Shown: positions 26,527-35,143 of the stretch, one piece after another | How positions within the stretch are numbered: the first letter of the stretch is position 1 | How the letters are laid out: every line of letters starts with the position of its first letter | Assembly (NCBI GenBank): GCA_963931055.1 | Contig: OZ006987.1 | Span: forward strand, 310,001 to 374,000 | From: Coprenecus sp949297365 | Lineage (GTDB): Bacteria > Bacteroidota > Bacteroidia > Bacteroidales > UBA932 | Length of the DNA: 64,000 bases | Direction of reading: 5' to 3' | Program-made: the position numbers and the translations under genes | Notes under the pieces: model-generated | Told to the model about the DNA's origin: nothing | The model's input: the letters and a program-made list of their open reading frames with translations, nothing else | Databases searched by the model: none

Positions 26527-26552
26527 TATAATTATCTTTAAACGCAGCAACT

Positions 26553-27575
26553 ATGAGCGGACTTATACCTGAAGTTGTCACCCTCAACAAACCCTATGTC
26601 TTGACCAGCGATCAGATACTGTATGTTGAGAAGGAGTACTGCCCCGAAATAAACTCCTTTATCACCGGGCACTATTCAGAACTGTGCGGAATATTCAGAA
26701 TTTACGATTTCGATTTCTGCTATATACCGTTCATCTGCAGATCTATCCGTACTCCGTTAATGCAGAGATATTACACCCCGTACGACCGCCTCTCCTCTGT
26801 AAAGGAAACAACAAGTTCATTCCCTCTGCAATACATTGACGGAAAGTTGCCCGAATTGCCGGCACTGTTTTGCTGGAAAGACGGGAAGATCATATCCCTG
26901 CACATTGACTCCAGCGACATCAGGAAAAGCTTTGACGATATAGCAAGATACATCGAGGAGAAGCATGACATTTCAGATGTATTCTACAGTTCAGTACCGG
27001 GAATTGATGACTCGTTTCTCCAGCCCGATTACTGTGAGAACAAGGCTGATTACACTTTCAACGAGGAAGTGGAGAGACTGATATCCGATGTGAGATCCAA
27101 AATATCGGAGTTGTACGAAGTCTACGGTATTAAGGAGGAGATACTGATGGAACTGCTGCATCCGGAAGTGAAGCTTAGCCGCATGGTAATAACGAACGAC
27201 TACCGCATACTGCTGACTGACTACGGCAATCTGGAAATAAAGATGACCCCTCTGGTAAAAGCGGTATACTTCCTGTTCCTGCGTCATCCTGAGGGCATCA
27301 TATTCAAGTCTCTGCCTGACTATCGGGTGGAATTGCTGAACATCTACACCAGGCTCAGCGGCCGCTCGTCCGAATACGATATCAGAAAAAGCGTCGAAGA
27401 TGCGACCTGCCCTTACAACAATTCCATCAACGAGAAATGCGCCCGCATCAAGCAGGCGTTTATCTCAGAATTCCACGAATACCTGGCGAGATACTATTAC
27501 ATCGACGGCATGTACGGCAGGCCCAAGACTATCGCCCTCGACCGCAACCTGGTCGAATGGCAAGCCGAATTTTAG
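26553..27575 (+). CDS. Cytoplasmic protein of unknown function with a conserved Bacteroidetes C-terminal domain
   Basis: 340 residues, no signal peptide or membrane helix. The N-terminal half is rich in aromatic residues; the C-terminal part carries KAVYFLFLRHPEGIIFKSL followed by DYRVELLNIYTRL and a NSINEKCARIKQAF segment. I have the impression that this last block recurs in Bacteroidetes proteins of unknown function, where it looks like a helical, possibly DNA- or kinase-associated module, but I cannot name a family. The gene ends about 90 nt before the promoter of the structured RNA. Confidence 0.5.
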   Translation: MSGLIPEVVTLNKPYVLTSDQILYVEKEYCPEINSFITGHYSELCGIFRIYDFDFCYIPFICRSIRTPLMQRYYTPYDRLSSVKETTSSFPLQYIDGKLPELPALFCWKDGKIISLHIDSSDIRKSFDDIARYIEEKHDISDVFYSSVPGIDDSFLQPDYCENKADYTFNEEVERLISDVRSKISELYEVYGIKEEILMELLHPEVKLSRMVITNDYRILLTDYGNLEIKMTPLVKAVYFLFLRHPEGIIFKSLPDYRVELLNIYTRLSGRSSEYDIRKSVEDATCPYNNSINEKCARIKQAFISEFHEYLARYYYIDGMYGRPKTIALDRNLVEWQAEF

Positions 27576-27664
27576 GCATTGCAAGGCTTGCAGAAATTTC
27601 AATTCCAGCAAATAACTTTTTTATTTTGTATAAAAATAATCAGAGGATGTATGATAATATTTCT

Positions 27665-27672
27665 TAAATTTG
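27665..27672 (+). promoter_or_regulatory. -7 element (TAAATTTG) for the structured RNA
   Basis: TAAATTTG placed so that transcription would begin near 27678, just before the first helix of the RNA. There is no reading frame of note downstream until 27972. Confidence 0.55.
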
Positions 27673-27678
27673 CAATAC

Positions 27679-27910
27679 ATAAAAGGCGTTTACTGACGCT
27701 TTGGTTTTGACGCTATAAGAATCTCGCAAATTCCAGACAGTTTGTCAAAAACAAAGCAACGTGAACGCCCCTCTGAGTTGTATATATGTTCTGATAGCAT
27801 ATTCACACCTGCGTGGGGCTTTCGCTGTTGCTCGTTTCGACAAACTAGGCATGCGAGAGCCTTTATAGCGTGAAACGGGCCGACAGTAATGGCTCCACGT
27901 CTTTTTATTT
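27679..27910 (+). ncRNA. Candidate structured non-coding RNA, long nested hairpin (6S-like architecture)
   Basis: Seven complementary segment pairs nest without crossing: 27690-27695 with 27884-27889, 27710-27718 with 27863-27871 (nine pairs, ACGCTATAA), 27722-27728 with 27852-27858, 27739-27746 with 27839-27846 (eight pairs, AGTTTGTC), 27755-27760 with 27827-27832, 27767-27771 with 27815-27819, and an apical hairpin 27784-27788 with 27798-27802. A -7 box precedes it and a T-rich run (CTTTTTATTTATT) follows at 27901. The shape, a rod of about 230 nt with internal bulges, is that of 6S RNA, the RNA polymerase inhibitor; another Bacteroidales-specific RNA is possible. It lacks tmRNA, RNase P and SRP signatures. 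No sequence match was made. Confidence 0.65.
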
Positions 27911-27971
27911 ATTACCCGGTTCCCCGAGCCAGACCAGCAATAGTTTGTATAATACGAATAATTAAAAATTT

Positions 27972-28514
27972 ATGGAAGAAGTAGGACTTGGTATAATAGG
28001 TTGTATAGCATTGGGAGTTTTGATATTTATTATTATTATTAATATTAATAGAGATAGTGAGGCCACTTCATATGAAACAGACACTTCTCAAAAGCCAGAA
28101 CAATCTCAAAAACAAACAGAGCAACATCAGAAAGAACAACATCAAAGACAGGAATCTGGTAAAGACAACATACCGCAGACAATTAAAGACAAAGATTATA
28201 AACAATCAACTGATATTATCATGGAAAAAGCTACTCTAAAAGCCAAAAGAATTAAATGCATAATTGGCTTCATATTTCTGATACCGCCTATCCTTGGTGT
28301 CATCGCATTCATTCTCTCATTATTCGATGCGGATTCTCGCTTCTCAGCGTTATCAAACCTATCCGATAACTGGTCATGGGGCACTTATGGTGATGGCGGT
28401 GCTATGTCAGCGACTCCTATTTACTTTGGACTCATGGCATTAGCCGGAGCTTACTTAATCCATGACTCACTGGATGCTTTATTCGTAAAGAAAAACAGCA
28501 ACTCTCAAAAGTAA
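27972..28514 (+). CDS. Hypothetical membrane protein with Gln/Lys-rich linker
   Basis: 180 residues. N-terminal helix (about 4-25, LGIIGCIALGVLIFIIIIN), a very polar stretch rich in Gln, Lys and His (about 30-75), then two helices (about 95-115 and 148-165) around a soluble loop SDNWSWGTYGDGGAMS. No family recognised. First of six AT-rich genes in one direction, starting 62 nt after the structured RNA. Confidence 0.5.
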   Translation: MEEVGLGIIGCIALGVLIFIIIININRDSEATSYETDTSQKPEQSQKQTEQHQKEQHQRQESGKDNIPQTIKDKDYKQSTDIIMEKATLKAKRIKCIIGFIFLIPPILGVIAFILSLFDADSRFSALSNLSDNWSWGTYGDGGAMSATPIYFGLMALAGAYLIHDSLDALFVKKNSNSQK

Positions 28515-28578
28515 ATCACATCAATTTCTTAATATTAACTTAGGCCTATAATCTATCACCCGTAAAACACTATTTATT

Positions 28579-29484
28579 ATGCGCAACTGTATTTTACTAT
28601 TTTTTACTTGCCTGCTATTGACCTGTCTTGATACTAAGGCACAAGTAACTACATACTATCACGGAGATTACAAATTGCAATTGAAAAATAAAACTATAGC
28701 GTTATATTCTGTTGAACTTTATGATAATTTAACATACGTAACAATAGAAATAATTCCAACAAGAAATCAATGTAAATTAACATATTGTACTAGCGACAAT
28801 ACTTATATCAACATTGATGAAAATATAAAATTACCAATAATAGGAAAAATTGAAGGAGATTATATTATAACCAATGTAACAGATTGGAAAAGGGATCTCT
28901 GGTTCACAAAATATAAAAAAGTCAAAAGGGATGAAAAGCTCTACTTCACAATGGTTTTTGCAGGCAGAATTCCTCCCGGAATCACCAATTTTACCATTGT
29001 AGACAATCGTAACTACGGATATAGCTTTAGTTGTGATTCGTTAAATAATCCTATCAGTTTTATATGGACAGAATCCTCTATAAAGGAATATTTAGACAAC
29101 AATAATGATGGAATTTGCGGCATTTATGAAGAGATATCTGATAATAAATATAAACTGGGTTGTATCAAGCATAATGACGAATATCATTTAATATATTTAG
29201 GAGGCAAGAAAAAACAATCTTGGTGGCAAATAGGAGACACAAAAGCCATCCTGCGGCCGAGTTCCACTTATGGACTCTTTATAGCAAAATGGTATGAGAG
29301 CGATAAACTTCCAGACAACAATTACTACATAATCTTTGATGGTAAAAGCATGAAAGTCATATATTGTACAGATGACTTCTGGGACAGAAATAAGAATGGC
29401 GAACATTTCTACATCAGAATGTACCCTAGATTCGTAGATAATTCAAGTAGTCAAGGCAAAACATTGAGACATCGCCATAAATAA
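28579..29484 (+). CDS. Hypothetical secreted protein
   Basis: 301 residues with signal peptide MRNCILLFFTCLLLTCLDTKA. The mature part is rich in Tyr, Asn and Lys and predicted beta-rich (YYHGDYKLQLKNKTIALYSVE, CGIYEEISDNKYKLGCIK). No domain recognised. Codon use is strongly AT-biased, unlike the core genes, which points to acquisition. Confidence 0.5.
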   Translation: MRNCILLFFTCLLLTCLDTKAQVTTYYHGDYKLQLKNKTIALYSVELYDNLTYVTIEIIPTRNQCKLTYCTSDNTYINIDENIKLPIIGKIEGDYIITNVTDWKRDLWFTKYKKVKRDEKLYFTMVFAGRIPPGITNFTIVDNRNYGYSFSCDSLNNPISFIWTESSIKEYLDNNNDGICGIYEEISDNKYKLGCIKHNDEYHLIYLGGKKKQSWWQIGDTKAILRPSSTYGLFIAKWYESDKLPDNNYYIIFDGKSMKVIYCTDDFWDRNKNGEHFYIRMYPRFVDNSSSQGKTLRHRHK

Positions 29485-29512
29485 TATTTATATTTAAGTA
29501 AATCAATCTATT

Positions 29513-30718
29513 ATGAAAAATAAATTGCTATTAGTTTTTGCTTTGTGTTTCGGCATAGCAACAAATAGTTTTTCAAAAAGTTCAACTCCTGACATAGACA
29601 AAGAGGGACAAGAGTCTGCCACGCAGACAGAAATTGACCCAGCATTTCAATCAAAAGAAGTCATATTAGGAATTCTAAACATTGATTGGAATATGGATCC
29701 TGAGACAGCTGCTGATCAACTCAAAAAAATTGGCTGCACAGATTTTACTCATAATGAATCAGAGAATTTCATGGCTTTAGAGGGAATTAGCGGTAATGGC
29801 AATATCACATGTAAAGGTAATATCTGTTGCGACGGTGTCGTATTTAATAGTTTAGCACTAAATTATATAGTATCAAGCCATAGCCACCGTAAATATCTAA
29901 CTGGAGTTCATTTATTAATTTCGTATGATAATGAGGATGACGCCAATCACTCATTGATGAAAGTATTGGAAGAATGGGAAGATAAATACGGAGCAAAGGC
30001 CATGAAAAAAATTGAAGACCCCGGCATCACACAGTATAAGATATATGACCCAGCAACTGTACAATTTTCAGCCACAGAAAGAGCATCGGTATTCATTACT
30101 AATAATAAACAAGAGACATCTTTACACCTCGTATATTTTTGCTCACTTGAAGCCATTTCTAAGATAACTATAGAAAACCGTTTTGCCCAGAGTCAAATAG
30201 AAAACGAATTTTATTCAAAGAGACCCATTGACGGCATCTTAGGATTACATTGGGGAATGAAGATTGAGGAGGCCATCAATGAACTCGAAAAAATTGGTCT
30301 AACAAATTGGATTGATGATGCCTTTGTAAATAAAGACGGAACACGATGGATAGATTATGGACAAAAAATAAGTTGCGATGGAATATTATACGATCAAATG
30401 AGCTTGGGGTATCTAACATCGAATAAACAGAATAAATATCTCAGCTGCATCTTATTACATAAAGAACATAACAGTGAAGAAGATGCTGATTATTCATTAA
30501 AACTCATCGCTGATAAATGGGAAGATAAATACGGTGCAAAAGCAAATATTGAAATTGACGAATCTTCAAGAACCACAACCTTAGCAATATACGATGGAGA
30601 ATACTCATTATCTACTTTGCCACGACTCATTGCCGTGAAGATCGGCACATTAATAGTTGTCAACTATATGGGGCGTTTAGAAGCCATGCACATTGCAGAC
30701 ATGGATGACTTTGAATAA
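29513..30718 (+). CDS. Hypothetical secreted protein with two tandem repeats of one domain
   Basis: 401 residues, signal peptide ending near SFSKSST. Two copies of a domain of about 150 residues follow: copy 1 starts ILGILNIDWNMDPETAADQL and ends EEWEDKYGAKAMKKI; copy 2 starts GILGLHWGMKIEEAINELEK and ends ADKWEDKYGAKANIEI. Shared internal landmarks are KKIGCTDF/EKIGLTNW, CDGVVFNSLALNYI/CDGILYDQMSLGYL and KYLTGVHLL/KYLSCILLH. The pattern recalls proteins where a short alpha/beta module is duplicated for ligand binding; function unknown. Confidence 0.55.
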   Translation: MKNKLLLVFALCFGIATNSFSKSSTPDIDKEGQESATQTEIDPAFQSKEVILGILNIDWNMDPETAADQLKKIGCTDFTHNESENFMALEGISGNGNITCKGNICCDGVVFNSLALNYIVSSHSHRKYLTGVHLLISYDNEDDANHSLMKVLEEWEDKYGAKAMKKIEDPGITQYKIYDPATVQFSATERASVFITNNKQETSLHLVYFCSLEAISKITIENRFAQSQIENEFYSKRPIDGILGLHWGMKIEEAINELEKIGLTNWIDDAFVNKDGTRWIDYGQKISCDGILYDQMSLGYLTSNKQNKYLSCILLHKEHNSEEDADYSLKLIADKWEDKYGAKANIEIDESSRTTTLAIYDGEYSLSTLPRLIAVKIGTLIVVNYMGRLEAMHIADMDDFE

Positions 30719-30742
30719 CAACTATGTTAAAAGGGAAATACA

Positions 30743-30955
30743 ATGAGTAGATTGGCAAAAATTCTGGTTACGGTCGGTGCGGTCATTTTATTTTTTATAA
30801 TTGCGCTGCCGATATCAGACAGCATCAAAATATCCGGAGGTTCTCCTACTTTTATTAATTTCATTCTGATTATGGGATTAATCGGAGCTATAAAAGCTAT
30901 CTGGAAGAAGAAAAAAGGGAACGATGACAATGACGCTTCCATACTGCAAAAATAA
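30743..30955 (+). CDS. Small membrane protein, two helices
   Basis: 70 residues: helices at about 5-24 (ILVTVGAVILFFIIALPI) and 38-53 (INFILIMGLIGAI), then a Lys-rich and acidic tail. Unrecognised. Only five bases before the J-domain gene, so the two are probably cotranscribed. Confidence 0.45.
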   Translation: MSRLAKILVTVGAVILFFIIALPISDSIKISGGSPTFINFILIMGLIGAIKAIWKKKKGNDDNDASILQK

Positions 30956-30960
30956 GCAGA

Positions 30961-31425
30961 ATGTTCAAAGATTACTATAAGATACTTAATGTATCCAGAT
31001 ACGCCTCTGCGCAGGAAATCAAGTCCGCATACCGCACTATGTCCATGAAATGGCATCCGGACAAGAATCCAGGCATTGACGTAACATCTGTTATGCAGGA
31101 CATAAATGAAGCCTATACCATACTGAAAGATGAGGACAAGCGTGAAAGGTACAACAAGGAATACGATACCTTTTTCGCACAGTTACCAAACACATCAAAA
31201 GAATACGACTACAATATAAAAGACGATACTCTCAAAAATGATATAACTAATGCCAGAAAATATGCGAAGGACCTGGTTGATGAATTTTTAAAATCATTCA
31301 AAGAGGCCTCTAAGGAAGCTGCCAAAGGGGCTGCGAAAAGTTCTTTTCAATATGCTGTTGCCTGGATAATAGCAGGATTCATACTGGCAACCCTTACCGT
31401 CATCATAAGAAGTTGTAACTCATAA
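30961..31425 (+). CDS. Tail-anchored J-domain protein
   Basis: 154 residues. N-terminal J domain (about 1-66) with YYKILNVSRYASAQEIKSAYR, the essential HPD in MKWHPDKNPG and the helix IV region DEDKRERYNKEYD. It would recruit and stimulate a DnaK-type chaperone. There is no Gly/Phe or zinc-finger region, so it is not DnaJ itself. The C-terminus has a helix (about 128-150, AVAWIIAGFILATLTVII) that would anchor it in the membrane with the J domain in the cytoplasm. Its place among small secreted and membrane genes suggests a dedicated assembly or export role; that is inference. Confidence 0.8.
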   Translation: MFKDYYKILNVSRYASAQEIKSAYRTMSMKWHPDKNPGIDVTSVMQDINEAYTILKDEDKRERYNKEYDTFFAQLPNTSKEYDYNIKDDTLKNDITNARKYAKDLVDEFLKSFKEASKEAAKGAAKSSFQYAVAWIIAGFILATLTVIIRSCNS

Positions 31426-31437
31426 ACACACATTAAA

Positions 31438-31794
31438 ATGAAGAGATTTTTCATACTTGCGTTTCTTTTATTTATCACTGCGTCCGCTTATGCCTCTGAA
31501 AATTATGACATCATGGCCGTATATGAGAAAGTAGAACTCAAAGACGGAACTAAAATCTGTGATAATTTCGGAAACATGGAGGAAGTGGATGCGATATACG
31601 TCCCGGTGAAATTGGACATCGGCAAATACGAAGTAGAACTGACAAAAACAGGTTCCAATTTTTACCAGATTTACGGTACATCCTTATATATCGAGACAAA
31701 GTATTGTATGGAATATGCTGTAAGAGATGAAGCGATACTTCACATCTCTTCCAGCTACGGATTCACAATAGGGGAAGTATTTTTCCTGGATTAG
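31438..31794 (+). CDS. Hypothetical small secreted protein
   Basis: 118 residues, signal peptide MKRFFILAFLLFITASAYA, mature part beta-rich (ENYDIMAVYEKVELKDGT, KLDIGKYEVELTKTGSNFYQI). No family recognised. Last gene of the AT-rich series, 12 nt after the J-domain gene. Confidence 0.5.
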   Translation: MKRFFILAFLLFITASAYASENYDIMAVYEKVELKDGTKICDNFGNMEEVDAIYVPVKLDIGKYEVELTKTGSNFYQIYGTSLYIETKYCMEYAVRDEAILHISSSYGFTIGEVFFLD

Positions 31795-31881
31795 ACAGCC
31801 GGCATTATTCCTGAGCCACAGCATTCTCATAAATAGATCCAAAGTTAATGTTCCTGTCCCTTTCGTTTAAGCATATTACAT

Positions 31882-31966
31882 CCGTTTTTCCAAGACAAAA
31901 AGCATAGTTTTTACCGCTTTTCCAAGACAAAAATAGGCTATTTTGTCCGTTTTTCCAAGAATCAGG
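31882..31966. repeat. Three direct repeats of about 20 bp, spaced 32-33 nt
   Basis: Copies start at 31882, 31914 and 31947. The first two share CCGYTTTTCCAAGACAAAAA; the third departs after CCAAGA. They lie beside the 24-nt-period array at 31982-32110. I suspect both are terminal transposase-binding repeats of a lost IS21-type element, since such elements carry two different multi-copy ends, but no transposase gene remains next to them. Confidence 0.6.
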
Positions 31967-31981
31967 TGATAGCAGCGGACC

Positions 31982-32110
31982 AAATGTACCACTCATATCA
32001 CTTTGAAATGTACCGTATATAGCGGAAACAAATGTACCGTCTGCAGCACTTTGAAATGTACCGGGCATATCAGAATGAAATGTACCACCTGTATCACTTT
32101 CAAATGTACC
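31982..32110. repeat. Six direct repeats with exact 24-nt period (core AAATGTACC)
   Basis: The nonamer AAATGTACC begins at 31982, 32006, 32030, 32054, 32078 and 32102, so the period is exactly 24 nt while the 15 nt between cores vary. Read on the minus strand in one frame this gives a Gly-Thr-Phe motif every eight residues within an open frame at 31805-32200, which I consider secondary. Possible explanations are IS21-type end repeats, binding-site iterons, or a real repeat protein. Spacers are too short for CRISPR. Confidence 0.8.
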
Positions 32111-32255
32111 GCCTATCCAGGTTAACCCGTGCCAGTTGAGACTGGACTCAGAAGTGTGTTGCTTTAGCAAGTGAAACGATATCTTTATAGGAATAATCAT
32201 AGTCCAAGAATAGGAGTAATAAACTTCGAGTTTTTATTGCTTAGTAAAAATGGTT

Positions 32256-32693
32256 TTAATCTGTAACATTAACGTGAATATCGTATTCGTCTTTTTTGTC
32301 TTGAATCTTTTTAACTTCATTAATCCAAAAGCTAACATTGTTAATAAAACTATCCCATCTAACCATATGTATGTAACTGACATAACCACGGTAAACATTA
32401 TCGCCAATATTGCAAATTGAATGTGTTTTCTCTATTTGATTAAACATATTCGCTCGTAAAACTTTAAATAGTTTATTTGTATGCCATAACATACATCCTG
32501 ACTGACAACATCTCTTCGGTTCGAGCATATAATCATACCTACCGTTAATATCAGGAAGAACGACTGCCAGTATACCATTTCTTCTGCTGGTTCTGTCATT
32601 TCGAGTTGTCTCTCTTAGAGAATAAGACACTTCCCAAGGAATCCATTGATCATCTTCGCTTTTATTTAATTCTTTCATATTAGGAGAAATAAG
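32256..32693 (-). pseudogene. ThsB-like TIR gene, 3' part, separated by IS21 insertion
   Basis: Continues the frame of the 5' part at 35396-35646. Joining across the element with one copy of the duplication restores ...VLIS-PNMKELNKSEDDQW..., giving an uninterrupted protein of 226 residues. This part includes QWIPWEVSYSLRE, where Glu102 of the rebuilt protein is in the position of the TIR catalytic acid, and a C-terminal region with PKRCCQSGC. The family is the TIR-like DUF1863/ThsB group of the Thoeris defence system. As it stands an internal ATG could yield a 140-residue piece lacking the first half of the domain, so the gene is likely inactive in this genome. Confidence 0.8.
32686..32693. 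repeat. Target site duplication, left copy (GAAATAAG)
   Basis: GAAATAAG directly abuts the left end of the IS21 element; the identical octamer follows the right end at 35396-35403. Eight bases falls within the range reported for IS21-family insertions. Confidence 0.92.
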
Positions 32694-32783
32694 TGCGTAT
32701 TTCGGTCGATAGCCACCCAGGGATTTCAGTCATAACCACCCACTAAGATTACCTGTATCTCTGGATATATGGCAAAGATATAT

Positions 32784-33503
32784 CTATTTTCTCATACTCA
32801 CTCCGTTGAGATCTATTCTATATGCAGATTTGACTACTCTGTCGAGTATGGCATCCGCTATTGTCGGATTCTTAGCAAGTATATCATACCAGTTCTTGAC
32901 AGGAAGTTGGCTGGCTATGATTGTCGACTTTCTCCCGTGCCTGTCTTCTATAAGCTCCATAAAGTCAAGCAACTGCTGTCCGTCAAGTATCTTCATTCCG
33001 AAGTCATCGATGATAAGCAGGTCCAGTGCAGCCATCTTGTCAAAGAACCGGGCAGCCTTGGATTCTATTCTAGCCATATGCATATCCTCCAGGAGTTTCT
33101 GCATATTGGCATATCTGACCTTGTATCCGGCGAAGCAGGCCTGATATCCCAAAGCGGAAGCGATGAAGCTTTTCCCGACTCCGGCCGGGCCTGTCACAAG
33201 TACAGATGCGCCTTGTTTTATGTATTCGCATGTTGCCAGTGACAGGATCTGGTTTTTGTCTCTTCCTTGAGCCGTATTGAAGGCAAGTTCCTCAATTGAG
33301 GCATTGTAGCGGAACCTTGCCTGAGAGAGCAGTCTGGCGGTCCTGTTGTTTGTTCTCTGGTCATGTTCGGCCTGGATAAGCACGGCCATTCCGTCCTGCA
33401 GTGTCAGTTCTCCAAGTTTGCGGGTTTCATGGAGCAGCATCCAGCTTTGGGCCATGCCGCTAAGGTGAAGACTTTTCAAGTCCTGATAGATTTGATCGTT
33501 CAT
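32784..33503 (-). CDS. istB: IS21-family transposition helper ATPase
   Basis: 239 residues, AAA+ ATPase of the DnaC/IstB type that assembles on DNA and recruits or activates the IstA transposase. Walker A GPAGVGKSFIASALG (about 103-117), Walker B DLLIIDDFGMK, sensor region TIIASQLPVKNWYD, and the C-terminal DRVVKSAYRIDLNG. Starts 20 nt after the istA stop. Confidence 0.95.
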   Translation of the reverse strand: MNDQIYQDLKSLHLSGMAQSWMLLHETRKLGELTLQDGMAVLIQAEHDQRTNNRTARLLSQARFRYNASIEELAFNTAQGRDKNQILSLATCEYIKQGASVLVTGPAGVGKSFIASALGYQACFAGYKVRYANMQKLLEDMHMARIESKAARFFDKMAALDLLIIDDFGMKILDGQQLLDFMELIEDRHGRKSTIIASQLPVKNWYDILAKNPTIADAILDRVVKSAYRIDLNGVSMRK

Positions 33504-33523
33504 GATTTGTTTGTATTAGTGGG

Positions 33524-35098
33524 TTATTTGTCGGCAAAGTATTCTTTGCCTCTTATGTTTGCATGTGCTTCGGGGAACAGAGTGGATTCTTCATCATTGT
33601 CCAGACCGGCGCATTTGCTTTCGATGAGGTTTTTGATGAAGGGATAGCGGCATGCGTCGAACTCTATCGCAGCCTTGCATGCCTTTTCGAAGAGTTCCGG
33701 GTTTGTGGTCCGCTGGAGATGGAACAGCCCGTCACATGATTTATAGTACTGCTCCGGAACTGTATAGGGGTTGTTTCCGAAGATCTTTCTGATGACGGAG
33801 GCCAGTGTCTCTGACACTGCTGCCGCACGGTCGATATACTTCTGGGGTGACAGATTCACATAGTCGTTGTAATATGATGGCATGTGGGTTTCCACTGTGC
33901 AGTAGCGTCCGGGGACAGTGCATCTCATATGTACGGCTACACGTTCCCCTTCCGGAGAGAAGACCTTTACCAGGGAGCGTGTGTAGATGACCTTCACTTT
34001 CTTGCCTATAAGATGATACGGGACAGAGTAATACACCTTGTCCCTGCCCATATAGATGTGACTGCTGTTCTGTACAAGAAGCTCTGTCCTGTATATGATC
34101 TCAAAGTCCTTTTCCGGCAGCTCCCGGAGTCTTGGCTTGTCCAGTGACAGGAACCGTTCCTCCCTGGTGAAAGGCAGTCTCTGCATCCGTTTCTGGTTAT
34201 GCTGTTTCATCTTTTCGGCTATTGCCGTGTTCAGCTCCCGGATTGAGTGGAACATTTTATTGCGCAAAGGTGCATATACCCGTCTGTAGACGATCTGTAC
34301 CTGATCTTCTACCAGGGCTTTGTCCTTCGGATGTCCGGAACGTGCCGGTATCGTTACGCAGCCGTAATGATTGGCGAAGTCCTCCATTATCACATTCAGC
34401 TCCGGCATATATCTGTCAGGCCTTGCGACAGAAGATTTCAGATTGTCTGTGACAAGTATCCTGGGGACGCCTCCTATATGTCTGAGACAGCTGGAGAGCG
34501 CATGGAGGAAGTCTTCCACCTTCTGGCTTGGTACGGCCATCGCATAGCCGTAGTCTGATGCCGGGAGGCATGCAACGAAGATCTGGCATTTGACTTCTTC
34601 CCCCGTGTCAAGATCCACATACGACATCGTGTCTCCTGCAAAGTCGATGAAGAGCTCGTTGCCACCTTCCCTGAAGTTGCTCTTCGGCAATGACACTTCA
34701 GGAGCTGCCGAGGCCTTGTGCTGGTTCAGATGGTAACAGAACTGAGTGTATCCATAACCGTCCGGATGTTTCTGCCGGTATTCTTCCCATAGAAGGTACA
34801 TGGTGACATGCCGCCTTTCCAACTCCCTGACATAGTACTCCAGATCTTCCTGCAGCGCATCAAAGCGCTTGTCCGAGTAGGCGGCATTTCCTGCACTGAA
34901 ACGGTGCTGGAGTTCTGGCTCTTCCATCTTTATGAGTTCTTCGATGCTCTTGCTGTCTGACTTCGCCGCATTGACATATTTGTTCACCGTTTCTTTGTAA
35001 AGACCAAGCCGTTCCCCAATCTTCCGGTTGGACATGCCGTCCTTGTGAAGTAATAGTATTTGTTTGATCTTGCTCATCTCTGTTCGTTTGCCTGCCAT
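33524..35098 (-). CDS. istA: IS21-family transposase (DDE)
   Basis: 524 residues from the ATG at 35098, chosen over 35128 because GAGGGAA lies just before it. N-terminal HTH (KIKQILLLHKDGMSNRKIGERLGL), RNase H-like core with the three acids in LFIDFAGDTMSYVD, ILVTDNLKSSV and HPKDKALVEDQVQ, then the beta-barrel-like C-terminal region (DKVYYSVPYHLIGKKVKVIY). No frameshift or stop seen. Cuts and joins the element ends together with IstB. Confidence 0.95.
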   Translation of the reverse strand: MAGKRTEMSKIKQILLLHKDGMSNRKIGERLGLYKETVNKYVNAAKSDSKSIEELIKMEEPELQHRFSAGNAAYSDKRFDALQEDLEYYVRELERRHVTMYLLWEEYRQKHPDGYGYTQFCYHLNQHKASAAPEVSLPKSNFREGGNELFIDFAGDTMSYVDLDTGEEVKCQIFVACLPASDYGYAMAVPSQKVEDFLHALSSCLRHIGGVPRILVTDNLKSSVARPDRYMPELNVIMEDFANHYGCVTIPARSGHPKDKALVEDQVQIVYRRVYAPLRNKMFHSIRELNTAIAEKMKQHNQKRMQRLPFTREERFLSLDKPRLRELPEKDFEIIYRTELLVQNSSHIYMGRDKVYYSVPYHLIGKKVKVIYTRSLVKVFSPEGERVAVHMRCTVPGRYCTVETHMPSYYNDYVNLSPQKYIDRAAAVSETLASVIRKIFGNNPYTVPEQYYKSCDGLFHLQRTTNPELFEKACKAAIEFDACRYPFIKNLIESKCAGLDNDEESTLFPEAHANIRGKEYFADK

Positions 35099-35143
35099 AT
35101 TTCCCTCAATTTTATCATTGAGGTGCAAAGATACAGATCCTGG

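Noticed and set aside
27679..27910. Structured RNA as tmRNA, RNase P RNA or SRP RNA
   Set aside because: No tRNA-like ends or tag frame, no GAGGAAAGTCC-like core and no SRP tetraloop motif were visible.
31982..32110. Regularly spaced repeats as a CRISPR array
   Set aside because: The repeat core is only nine bases, the gaps are 15 bases, and no cas gene is present.
31805..32200. Minus-strand 131-codon frame with GTF repeats as a protein gene
   Set aside because: Its periodicity is explained by the 24-nt DNA repeats; there is no promoter or ribosome site and the frame also runs through the separate 32-nt repeats.
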